Below are positions 34,719 through 42,598 of a DNA stretch of 49,891 nucleotides, in pieces; position 1 is the first letter of the stretch, and each line of letters opens with the position of its first letter. The stretch is from contig CALGAO010000092.1 of NCBI GenBank assembly GCA_937957685.1, forward strand, positions 1-49,891, read 5' to 3'. The position numbers and the translations under genes were made by a program. Origin of the DNA: an uncultured Paenibacillaceae bacterium. Lineage in GTDB: Bacteria > Bacillota > Bacilli > Paenibacillales > DA-C8. The notes beneath the pieces are model-generated. The model worked only from the letters and a program-made list of their open reading frames with translations, searched no databases and was not told where the DNA came from.

Positions 34719-36071
34719 TTACTCTCTCATGTAGACCGTGACCGCGCTCTTCGCTTGCATGTCGAAGCTGATGACAGGCTCCCGCTCCCCGCCGAGCACC
34801 AGCTCCGTGATCACCGGCTCCTCGCTGTCATTGAACAGCACGATCGCCGTTGAGCCGTCCCGGTTGCGAAATGCCACGGAACGGACGCTGTCGGCATGCG
34901 AAGTGGAATCGATCCGCTTCGCTCCCGGACGGATGTGCTTGCTGAAATGCGCCAGGGCGTAGTAATCCAGCGTATAGGTCAGCTCCTTCGTCCGCTGGTC
35001 CACCTTGACGATGCCGCGGCAGGTCGAGGTGCCGAAGCCCGGCACGAACGGCCCGTTGTTCTCGTCCAGCGCCATGTTCCATAGCACGAGAGACTTGCTG
35101 TGATGGCGCAGGATCTCGATGCCCGTGCGCATCACATTGGAGAACGCCGGCTCGAACGGCGGGATCCATTCTCCCCCTGATCCTTCGGTGAAGTGGACCT
35201 CCTTGTCCGGGAATTCCTCCCAGATCTCCGATTGGGCGGACGGCTTGCCGCCGTACCAGTGCCAGGCGACGCCGTCCACCTCGTCGTATGCGGCTCTCAG
35301 CACCTCGCGCGGGTAATCCGGCCTGTCCCAGTTATGGTCATAGCACAGGATCTTGGTGGCGATGTTGTGCCGGACGAACTGCGGCTTCAGATGATACTTG
35401 ATGAATTCGATCTGCTCCTCCGGCAGCATGATCATGCCCGGATAATGCCCCGGCGAATACAGCGCCTCATTCTGCGGCGTCACCGCATAGATCGTAAGCC
35501 CGTGCTCGGCATAGGCCTGGATATACCGAACGAAATACAGCGCGTACGCCGGGTAATAATCCTTGATCAACTTGCCGCCGATCATGGAGCCGCTCGTCTT
35601 CATCCAGCCCGGCGGACTCCATGGCGAACCGATCAGCTTGACAAACGGATTCAACCTCAGCGCCTCTTGCAGCAGCGGGATGATATCCGCTTCATCATGC
35701 CTGATGGAGAACCGCGTCATCTCCGGGTCGGTCTCTCCCGGCGGCAGGTCGTTGTAGCTGTAGAAGTCTCTGGCATAATCGGAGGCACCCATCGGATTGC
35801 GCAGCACAGACAAGCCTATGCCCTCTTGCGGGTCGAACAGCCTGACCATCAGCTCCGCCCTTTGCTCCGGCTCCAGCACCTGGTGGATCAGATAAGCCGC
35901 CGAATCGGTAAACGATGCGCCGAATCCGTCGATCTCCTGATATGTCCTGCTGTCATCGATCACCACGGTCTTCCGCTCCAAGGTCCGGGAAGCCGGGGGC
36001 AGCTCCTGCACGCGCCTCTCCACGAACAACCTGTTTTCCCCTGTGGATTCATAGATCGTTAAGCTTCGCAT
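34719..36071 (-). CDS. GH30 glycoside hydrolase
   Basis: This 450-residue GH30 enzyme belongs to the glucosylceramidase / beta-1,6-glucanase / beta-xylosidase superfamily. The family opening IDGFGASFTDSAAYLI is present, the acid/base Glu lies in TPQNEALYS (near 201) and the nucleophile Glu in HFTEGSGG (near 295). SPWSPPGWMKT marks the active-site loop and the last 80 residues form the side beta-domain. There is no signal peptide, so it acts on imported oligosaccharides. ATG 36071 follows GGAGG; an upstream in-frame ATG at 36098 overlaps that site. It is the last gene of the LacI-linked importer operon. The exact bond cleaved cannot be fixed by eye. Confidence 0.92.
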   Translation of the reverse strand: MRSLTIYESTGENRLFVERRVQELPPASRTLERKTVVIDDSRTYQEIDGFGASFTDSAAYLIHQVLEPEQRAELMVRLFDPQEGIGLSVLRNPMGASDYARDFYSYNDLPPGETDPEMTRFSIRHDEADIIPLLQEALRLNPFVKLIGSPWSPPGWMKTSGSMIGGKLIKDYYPAYALYFVRYIQAYAEHGLTIYAVTPQNEALYSPGHYPGMIMLPEEQIEFIKYHLKPQFVRHNIATKILCYDHNWDRPDYPREVLRAAYDEVDGVAWHWYGGKPSAQSEIWEEFPDKEVHFTEGSGGEWIPPFEPAFSNVMRTGIEILRHHSKSLVLWNMALDENNGPFVPGFGTSTCRGIVKVDQRTKELTYTLDYYALAHFSKHIRPGAKRIDSTSHADSVRSVAFRNRDGSTAIVLFNDSEEPVITELVLGGEREPVISFDMQAKSAVTVYMRE

Positions 36072-36134
36072 ATGGTGTCCTCCAATTCTCCCATTCACTC
36101 GTTTATCCCTTCTCCGCTCGCCGGTCTGACGGCA

Positions 36135-37775
36135 TTACAGGCCCAGCTTCTCCTTGTTCGCCTGCATCTTCTCCGAGCGGATCTTGACGATGCTGTCCCA
36201 GTTGTTTTCATCCAGGAATTTCCTGTAGTTGTTCAGGGCGTTCTCGCGTTCCTCATCGCTCTTCGCACGAATCATGCTGACGAGCGTCGTGCTCCATTCG
36301 GTTTCAATCGCGCTGAGGCTGCGGGCTTCCGCCGATCCTGGATCAGGGTTGGTATTCTCCAGGATGAAGTGTCCTTTCAGCTTGCCGCGGCCCCATTCCT
36401 GCATCTGCTTGATCGACTCAGGGAACGAGTCCTTGCTGAGCGCCTTGTGACGGTCATGCCCGAAGAACATGAACTCGCCCATGCGATACTCTTTCTTGTA
36501 GCGATCCGCATCATTCATCTGCATGGCCTTGACTTCGGGCAGCAGCTCGACGGTTCCATCGGGATTCTTCTTATACGTCTCGCCCTCGATGCCGTAGTTC
36601 ATCAGCATCTGACCTTCCTCGCTGAGCAGATACGTGAAGATCTGAATCGCCTTGGCCGGGTCCTTGACGTTCTTCGTGATGAAGGTCACCATCCAGCCGG
36701 AGATGCCCGACTGGTTCAAGGTCGGCTTGCGCCCCTCCGTGCTCTGCGGACCGTCAATCGCGATATACTCCTTGCCCGGATTCGCGCTCATCCAGATCTG
36801 CAGGTTGCCGCCCTGCTGCGGTGTGCCGTCGAGCAACATCGTGGCGTACTTGCCGCTCTTCACCTTCTCTTCGAAGGCCGTGCCGTCATCGGCGAAGCTG
36901 TCATCGCTGATCGCGCCATTGCGATACACGCGGTTCAGCGTCGCGATCCAGGTCAGGTAATCCTCGTCCAGATTGCGGTTGTAGAAGTTGCCGTTCTCGT
37001 CTTCCAGCGGCACGCCCAGGAAGTCCTGGAACACATCGCCGAGTGAACCCGTGCCCGTGCCGACAGCGTTGAACCCGAACGGCAGGAGATCCGGGAACCG
37101 CTGCTTGATCTGATCCATCACCGCTTCAAATTGCTCTGGCGTGCCCATCTCCGGCTTGCCCAACGCCTCATAGACGTCCTTGCGAATGACAAACGCCGTC
37201 TTCGCCGGGATGTAGCCGCTGTCATAGTCGGCCTGCGTATTGGAATAGTTCGGATACGTGTAGGTTTTGCCATCCTCCAGCTGGAACCATTTCAGCGTAT
37301 CCTCCGCAGCCACCTGATAGAAGTACGGATCGTACTTGTCTGCCAGGTCGTTCAGCGGCAATGCCCACGTGTTCGCTTTCTTGGCGAGCTGGGAGTTGCC
37401 GTTGAAGGTGGTGATGATGTCCGGCAATTGGTCGCCGGCGAACAGCGTATTGAGCTTCGTGTCATCACCCGTGATGAAGTTGATATGGATGTTCAGGTCT
37501 TCCTTGATCTTCTTCGTCACCACATCATTGCCAAAATCCGTGTTCCACCAGTCGGCGTTGACATACCAGGTGAGCTCGGTCACTTCCTCCTTGGTATCCA
37601 GTTTCCATGCGGGTGTGTTCGGATCCGGCGTATAGCGGCCTTCAATGGAGAAATCCGCCGCATTCTGCTTCGATCCGCCGCCCGACGTACATCCGGTGAC
37701 CAGCAGAACGGCGGCCAATGTCACAGACAGAAACGCCAGGCTTTTTCTCTTGAAACTGCTTCCTCTTTTACTCAT
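36135..37775 (-). CDS. Sugar ABC transporter solute-binding lipoprotein, locus 3
   Basis: This 546-residue binding protein carries the signal KRKSLAFLSVTLAAVLLVTGC with lipidated Cys29, then a short Gly/Ser linker and an LplA-type body (ELTWYVNADWWNTDFGND). ATG 37775 follows AAGGAGG with nine bases of spacing; the frame extends to 37859 without a further site. It lies between the LplC-like permease gene (107 bases upstream) and the GH30 gene (63 bases downstream) on one strand, which supports a single operon of importer plus hydrolase. Confidence 0.9.
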   Translation of the reverse strand: MSKRGSSFKRKSLAFLSVTLAAVLLVTGCTSGGGSKQNAADFSIEGRYTPDPNTPAWKLDTKEEVTELTWYVNADWWNTDFGNDVVTKKIKEDLNIHINFITGDDTKLNTLFAGDQLPDIITTFNGNSQLAKKANTWALPLNDLADKYDPYFYQVAAEDTLKWFQLEDGKTYTYPNYSNTQADYDSGYIPAKTAFVIRKDVYEALGKPEMGTPEQFEAVMDQIKQRFPDLLPFGFNAVGTGTGSLGDVFQDFLGVPLEDENGNFYNRNLDEDYLTWIATLNRVYRNGAISDDSFADDGTAFEEKVKSGKYATMLLDGTPQQGGNLQIWMSANPGKEYIAIDGPQSTEGRKPTLNQSGISGWMVTFITKNVKDPAKAIQIFTYLLSEEGQMLMNYGIEGETYKKNPDGTVELLPEVKAMQMNDADRYKKEYRMGEFMFFGHDRHKALSKDSFPESIKQMQEWGRGKLKGHFILENTNPDPGSAEARSLSAIETEWSTTLVSMIRAKSDEERENALNNYRKFLDENNWDSIVKIRSEKMQANKEKLGL

Positions 37776-37881
37776 CGTGATATCCTCCTTTTTTATCTGG
37801 TTCATATGAACATCTGCCACAGCGCTTGAACCCCCTGCTGACAAATTCCAACCGGTCAATCGTCCTCCTATCGCCTCCTTC

Positions 37882-38769
37882 TTATCCTTTCACTGCCCCC
37901 AGCATCATACCCGAGATGAAATACCTCTGAAGCAGTGGGTATATGACAACGATTGGCACTGTCGTGATGACAATCGTCGCAAGCTGAACTCCTTTGGTCG
38001 TCGTCTCAATCACATAGGATCCGCCGATATTCTGCATGTTCTTCGTCTGCGACTGGACGATGATCTCATACAGCATCATCTGCAGCGGATAGAGCGACTT
38101 GTCGTTGATGTAGAGCTTGGTCGTCATGAAGTCATTCCACTGCGAGACCCCGTTGAACAGGGCGATCGTGGCCAGCGCCGGCAACGACAGCGGGATGAAG
38201 ATATACAGGAAGATCCTCCAGTCGCCGAGACCGTCGATCTTCGCCGACTCTTCCAGCGAACTCGGCACCCCTCTGAAGAAGTTCATCAGGATGATGACAT
38301 CGTAGAAGCTGAGCAGCGCCGGGATGATGTAGACCCAGAAGCTGTTGAGCAAGCCGAGGGATTTGATGAGCAGGTAAGTCGGGATCATGCCGCCCGAGAA
38401 AAACATCGTGATGACGCCCATCGCCATATACAGCTTGCGGCCTCGCACATAACTCTTGCTCAGGCCGTACGCGACCATCGCGCAGAAGAAGACGTGCGTG
38501 ACCACCCCCACCACGGTCTTCGCCACCGAGATGAAAAAGGCGTTATAGATCATGTCCTCGCGGAAGACGGCTCGGTAGTTCTCCAGGGAAAATTCCTTCG
38601 GCCACAGCGCGAAACCGCCATCTGCCAGGGCCTTGCCCGAGGTGAAGGACGAGATCACCACATTCCACAACGGGAGGATGATGATGATCGTGAAGATCGT
38701 GAGCAGGAAGATGTTCACTGCATTGAAGATTCGGCTGTCCAGGTCTCCTCGAATCGTTTTCGTATTCAC
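37882..38769 (-). CDS. Carbohydrate ABC transporter permease (LplC-like), locus 3
   Basis: This 295-residue permease starts at GTG 38769 after GGGAGG with eight bases of spacing. It has NIFLLTIFTIIIILPLWNVVI as first helix, the docking loop ESAKIDGLGDWRIFLYIFIP and the end PLLQRYFISGMMLGAVKG. It follows the LplB-like gene by 21 bases. With that gene and the binding protein it makes the third importer of the window, and again has no ATPase of its own. Confidence 0.92.
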   Translation of the reverse strand: MNTKTIRGDLDSRIFNAVNIFLLTIFTIIIILPLWNVVISSFTSGKALADGGFALWPKEFSLENYRAVFREDMIYNAFFISVAKTVVGVVTHVFFCAMVAYGLSKSYVRGRKLYMAMGVITMFFSGGMIPTYLLIKSLGLLNSFWVYIIPALLSFYDVIILMNFFRGVPSSLEESAKIDGLGDWRIFLYIFIPLSLPALATIALFNGVSQWNDFMTTKLYINDKSLYPLQMMLYEIIVQSQTKNMQNIGGSYVIETTTKGVQLATIVITTVPIVVIYPLLQRYFISGMMLGAVKG

Positions 38770-38790
38770 CGTAAATGCCTCCCTTCAGCC

Positions 38791-39756
38791 TCACAGAACC
38801 GACTGATTGTCGTTGAGTTTGCTCGTGATCTTGTTGGCCACAACCAGCAGAATGACGGATACGATGGAGACGCCGAGCCCGACAGCGGTCGCGTAGGAAA
38901 AGTCGCCCTGCGTCATGCCCATCCGATACACGTACGAATTGATGACCTCGGCGTGGGACCGGTTCTGCGAGTTCATCAGGACGAGCGTCTGGTCAAGGTT
39001 CGAGCCCAGCAATCCGCTGATCGTCAGGATCAGATTCAGGCTGATGATCATCCGCATGTTCGGAATCGTGATATGCCAGATCTGCCTCAGGCGGCTGGCC
39101 CCGTCGATCTTCGCCGCTTCGTAGTAGGTCGGATCGATCGTCGCCATGACGGCCAGATACAGGATGGTCCCCCAACCGGCTTCCTTCCAGATATCCGACA
39201 GGGTCGCGATCCACCAATATTTGCTCGGATCGAGCAGGATGTTCGTCGGCTGCGAGATGATCCCGAGCCAGAGCAGGATCTGGTTGAACAGCCCGGTCGT
39301 CGAGAGCCAGGTGATCAGCATGCCTCCGAGCACGATCCAGGACAGGAAGTGCGGCAGGTAGGAGATCGTCTGCACGAATCGCTTGAAACGCTTGTTGCTC
39401 ACCTCATAGATCATGATCGCGAGGATGATCGGAATGACGAAGCCGATGCCCAGCTTCAGGAAGCTGATGGCGAGTGTGTTGACCACCGATTCCCAGAAGA
39501 ACTTGTCCTCCAGGATGATCCTGAAATTCTCCAGGCCGACCCAGGGCGCGCTGTCCAGCGTGTCGATCACCGTGTAATGCTTGAAGGCAATCGTCAGTCC
39601 ATAGATCGGGATGTAGCAGAAAATGATCATGAACACCACGCCTGGCAGAATCATTGATTGCAACTCCCATTGCCGGCCGAAATCCACGACGAACTCCTTC
39701 ATCCTCCGCCCCATCGGCTTCTTGCCGCCAGAGTTGACCGCTTTGGACTTGCCCAT
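38791..39756 (-). CDS. Carbohydrate ABC transporter permease (LplB-like), locus 3
   Basis: This 321-residue permease is the first gene of the GH30 operon. It has a 30-residue cytoplasmic tail, the helix SMILPGVVFMIIFCYIPIYG, the signature GLTIAFKHYTV and the docking loop EAAKIDGASRLRQIWHITIP. ATG 39756 follows GGGAGGG. A LacI-type operator lies about 60 bases upstream, so the whole operon from here to GH30 is probably controlled by the adjacent LacI protein. Confidence 0.93.
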   Translation of the reverse strand: MGKSKAVNSGGKKPMGRRMKEFVVDFGRQWELQSMILPGVVFMIIFCYIPIYGLTIAFKHYTVIDTLDSAPWVGLENFRIILEDKFFWESVVNTLAISFLKLGIGFVIPIILAIMIYEVSNKRFKRFVQTISYLPHFLSWIVLGGMLITWLSTTGLFNQILLWLGIISQPTNILLDPSKYWWIATLSDIWKEAGWGTILYLAVMATIDPTYYEAAKIDGASRLRQIWHITIPNMRMIISLNLILTISGLLGSNLDQTLVLMNSQNRSHAEVINSYVYRMGMTQGDFSYATAVGLGVSIVSVILLVVANKITSKLNDNQSVL

Positions 39757-39816
39757 CTGTGTTCCCTCCCTTAATAGGACCGATGAAAAAATGGATCGAA
39801 ATGAGAATGGAAAATT

Positions 39817-39830
39817 CGAAACGTTTTTAT
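39817..39830. promoter_or_regulatory. LacI-type operator of the GH30 importer operon
   Basis: CGAAACGTTTTTAT is centred on the palindrome AAACGTTT (39819-39826), about 60 bases before the LplB-like start. A TTGCAC / TCGAAT pair spaced by 17 bases flanks it on the minus strand, so binding here would block the promoter. The same core is found twice upstream of the regulator gene. Confidence 0.7.
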
Positions 39831-39897
39831 TTTTGGGTGCAAGGACTCCTCATCCATGCCCATGATAACGGTTTTCCATACATAAAAGATTGCATGA

Positions 39898-40917
39898 TCA
39901 GGACGAAGGATCTCTGGCTATCTTGACCTGTGTAGATCCCCGCACGATCAGCTCGCCTGGCAAGCGCTGAATCTGACCCTGCTCTTCGCCCATAATCATG
40001 CGATGGAGGTGATTGATGACGAGCACGCCCTGTCTTGCGATCTGGTTGCGCACGGTCGTGAGGGGCGGCGTAAAATATTGCGCGATGTCGATGTCGTCGA
40101 AGCCCACCACGCTGACATCCTGCGGAACGGTCAGTCCCTCCGATGTCAAAGCCCTTATGCAACCGATCGCACTGAGGTCGTTGCCCGCGAGGAAAGCGTC
40201 CGGAACCTTGTCCGGGTGTTGGCGCAGCAGCATCTTGACCGCGTTGTAGGAACCTTCTTCCTCGAAATATCCTTGCAGGATATAGTCATCATCGATTGGA
40301 TAATTGTGCTCCTCAAGTGCGGCCAGATATCCCAACTTCCGCTGCACGCTGTCGAACATCGTATCCACGCCGGAGATATAGGCGATCTTGCGATGCCCCA
40401 GGCTGATCAGGTACTTCGTCGCCTTGTAGCTGTCCTCGTAGGAATCGAACACGATGCTGCCCATTGTCTCCTTCTGCACGAGCCTGTCCAGGAACACGGC
40501 CTTGATCCTGTTTCTCTCCATCGCCGCGATATCTTCTTCGGTTACCCTTGTCTCTTCGAAGATGATCACGCCATCCACGCGGCCGCCGAGAATGTTGCTC
40601 ATGATGACCTGCGGGTCTTTCGTGACCAGCACGTTCAATCCGTAGCCCAACCGGTCGCATTCGCGCGCCATCGATTCAACGAGGATATAGAAATACGGAC
40701 CTGCCACGCTCGTGGTGAAGAAACCGAGCATCTTCGTCTTGCCGGATTTGAGCAGCTTCCCGTGCAGGTTCGGCACGTAACCAAGGCGTTTGGCCACTTC
40801 GAGCACATGTCGCTTCGTGTCCGGATGGAGCACATCGACGTTGTTGAGGGCGTTGGAAACCGTCGAGATGGACACGCCGGCTTCCCTTGCGACATCCTTG
40901 ATCGTCACTTTCTTCAT
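39898..40917 (-). CDS. LacI-family transcriptional regulator
   Basis: This 339-residue repressor has the N-terminal LacI helix-turn-helix (TIKDVAREAGVSISTVSNALNN) with the hinge helix HVLEVAKRLGYVPN, followed by a periplasmic-binding-protein-like sugar sensor (about 60-335; KMLGFFTTSVAGPYFYILVES). ATG 40917 follows AAGGGTGG; a much longer frame to 41208 lacks a start site. It lies upstream of the locus-3 importer, on the same strand, and palindromic AAACGTTT sites stand before both its own gene and the importer operon. It most likely represses both until the imported sugar binds. Confidence 0.93.
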   Translation of the reverse strand: MKKVTIKDVAREAGVSISTVSNALNNVDVLHPDTKRHVLEVAKRLGYVPNLHGKLLKSGKTKMLGFFTTSVAGPYFYILVESMARECDRLGYGLNVLVTKDPQVIMSNILGGRVDGVIIFEETRVTEEDIAAMERNRIKAVFLDRLVQKETMGSIVFDSYEDSYKATKYLISLGHRKIAYISGVDTMFDSVQRKLGYLAALEEHNYPIDDDYILQGYFEEEGSYNAVKMLLRQHPDKVPDAFLAGNDLSAIGCIRALTSEGLTVPQDVSVVGFDDIDIAQYFTPPLTTVRNQIARQGVLVINHLHRMIMGEEQGQIQRLPGELIVRGSTQVKIARDPSS

Positions 40918-40936
40918 GGCTGCCCACCCTTTGTTT

Positions 40937-40946
40937 AAAACGTTTT
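40937..40946. promoter_or_regulatory. LacI-type operator close to the regulator start
   Basis: AAAACGTTTT is a perfect 10-bp palindrome 20 bases upstream of the LacI start codon. Read on the minus strand, TGAAAACGTTTTAA also resembles a catabolite (cre) site for CcpA, so it may serve either protein. Confidence 0.7.
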
Positions 40947-40969
40947 CATGTTCATGTATAGAAAGTATC

Positions 40970-40985
40970 ATAAAAACGTTTTTAT
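40970..40985. promoter_or_regulatory. 16-bp perfect palindrome, LacI-type operator
   Basis: ATAAAAACGTTTTTAT is a perfect 16-bp palindrome, 53 bases upstream of the LacI start and 34 bases (centre to centre 36) from the second operator. Two sites about three and a half helical turns apart could be bridged or could control start and blockage separately. Confidence 0.75.
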
Positions 40986-41082
40986 TGCAAGATGGAATTG
41001 GGTACCAGTTTGCCAGACATGCGTCTGCGGGCAGGCGCTGACCTCGGTGATCGCGAACGCACCGGCGGCGTTGGCACAGCGG

Positions 41083-41119
41083 CCGCCTGGATGCTCTGCT
41101 CGAGGAGCAAGCCAGGCGG
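41083..41119. other. Strong GC-rich hairpin downstream of the LRR gene
   Basis: CCGCCTGG (41083-41090) pairs with CCAGGCGG (41112-41119) and GCTC with GAGC inside. No T-run follows on either strand. It sits about 75 bases after the LRR gene stop and may be a processed 3' end or a factor-dependent terminator. Confidence 0.45.
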
Positions 41120-41194
41120 CGGCATCGTTGAACAGCGTTCATCCGGAGCTTCCGCATCACGCTGCTGAGGAAGCCGTATGCGACCGGGAGCTTC

Positions 41195-42181
41195 CTACAG
41201 AACAACACCGACCCAATCCATCTCCTCCAGTATCGCCGGTTTGGAGGTGAACAGGTTGCGCGAGATGTCCAGATAGCGGAGTTTCTTCAGGTTCCTAAAC
41301 GTGTCCGGAAGATCGCGCAGAGCGGTGTGCTTGATATCCAGCACCTTGAGGTTGCAAAGTTCGCCGATCTCGGGCGGCAACCGGTTGAAGCTGACGTCCT
41401 CTTTCCTGATGATGCCGTCCTTCGGAGGCCGGTTGTAACTGCCGCAGTAGATGATGAGGTGCTCCAGCCGCTCAAGACGCTTGATGGCGCCGGGCAGGTT
41501 GTGCAGGTCGGCGGTCCAGACGACGAGCTTCTCCAGTTGGGTCAGGTCAAACAGCCGTTCCAGCAGACGGTCGAGATGCTGCTCGAAGATGGTCAGCGAC
41601 CTGAGACTGCGTATGCGGAACAAGGTCTCGGGAAGCTCGCGAATGCCGTAACCGGTTATCTCGAGATGCTCCGCCTGATGTCTGGCCGCATCGGCGAGCA
41701 GCCGGTCCAGGTCCTGGTTGAAGCGTCCCTTCAGGAACAACCCCTGAATCTCCCGGGACCATCGTTCCGCCGTCTCCTCGGGGACACGCAGTTCCATCAT
41801 TCCCTCGTGCGCGATGTTCAACAGCCATTCGTTTCCGTCATGGTCGAGGAAGCTCAGGTCCTCCGGCAAGTCGGGATGCTGCCAGTCGAGCAAGGAGTCG
41901 GCGCTGTCCTTGAGCACCTCGATCGATTCAGGAGTGCAAGCGTAGTAGTGTATCCAGGCATCCCTGGAATAGGCGATCCTCAGATCGCGGTGCTGGCCGG
42001 GCTCTCTGGCACTGACCTTCTTCAGCAGATAGGGCCACAGCTTGTCGAACACCTTCCTGGCCGACGCATCCCGCCCCAGCGGATAACGCTCGGACAGCAC
42101 GAAGGTCGGACAGTGCGCCGCCGCCACATCCAGCAACCGTCGATACGCTTCTCCTTTGGGATTGTTATAGATGACCACCAT
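41195..42181 (-). CDS. Leucine-rich-repeat protein
   Basis: This 328-residue protein has an N-terminal half of unknown fold (VVIYNNPKGEAYRRLLDVAAAH, WLLNIAHEGMMELRV) and a C-terminal half of leucine-rich repeats, for example LEITGYGIRELPETLFRI, LEKLVVWTADLHNLPGAI, LKVLDIKHTALRDLPDTF and LRYLDISRNLF. There is no signal peptide, so it is cytoplasmic and probably binds another protein. ATG 42181 follows GGGAGGG with six bases of spacing; the ATG five codons upstream overlaps that site. It is alone on its unit. No partner or pathway could be inferred. Confidence 0.8.
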   Translation of the reverse strand: MVVIYNNPKGEAYRRLLDVAAAHCPTFVLSERYPLGRDASARKVFDKLWPYLLKKVSAREPGQHRDLRIAYSRDAWIHYYACTPESIEVLKDSADSLLDWQHPDLPEDLSFLDHDGNEWLLNIAHEGMMELRVPEETAERWSREIQGLFLKGRFNQDLDRLLADAARHQAEHLEITGYGIRELPETLFRIRSLRSLTIFEQHLDRLLERLFDLTQLEKLVVWTADLHNLPGAIKRLERLEHLIIYCGSYNRPPKDGIIRKEDVSFNRLPPEIGELCNLKVLDIKHTALRDLPDTFRNLKKLRYLDISRNLFTSKPAILEEMDWVGVVL

Positions 42182-42322
42182 ATGTCTCCCTCCCATGCGT
42201 GCCTATCCGCAGTCTTGTCGGCTGTGTTCGGACCAATGGATCCAGGTGCTCGCGACGAAACCTTTCTGCGCCAAAGACGTCCAATTCATTAACCATGATC
42301 AGGTTTACAGGAGTTGGTCAAG

Positions 42323-42514
42323 TTGATCATAACCGGTTATTCGGATCGCTTGTGTGAGATGGGTTATATTTACTTGAAGCCGCCTGCACCAGAGAATAAC
42401 GTATATGCTACGGAAAAATGGGGCCATAATCAAATGACAAACTACATCCACGCAGATGACAAGCACATTCCATACTTGGAAGATGGGAGGGACTGCATGG
42501 ACAGGTTCATCTAA
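42323..42514 (+). CDS. Small ORF, possibly DUF2283-like remnant
   Basis: A TTG start at 42323 lies nine bases after AGGAG, and the 63-residue frame ends at TAA 42512-42514. The opening SDRLCEMGYIYLKPP resembles the first strand pair of small DUF2283-type proteins; the rest (HNQMTNYIHADDKHIPYLED) was not recognised. The same frame continues beyond the stop for about 25 protein-like residues (VSIRDTNGEAAPAYLPETLH) before running into the neighbouring helicase gene. It may be a decayed or interrupted gene. It is the only candidate gene in 42182-42598. Confidence 0.35.
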   Translation: MIITGYSDRLCEMGYIYLKPPAPENNVYATEKWGHNQMTNYIHADDKHIPYLEDGRDCMDRFI

Positions 42515-42598
42515 GTGTCGATCAGGGACACCAATGGCGAGGCAGCGCCCGCTTATCTTCCGGAAACGCTCCATGCCAGCGATCTGTTTATAGATCGA

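Noticed and set aside
40918..41208. N-terminal extension of the LacI regulator
   Set aside because: It would translate both operators and put 97 residues before the helix-turn-helix, which is always N-terminal in the family.
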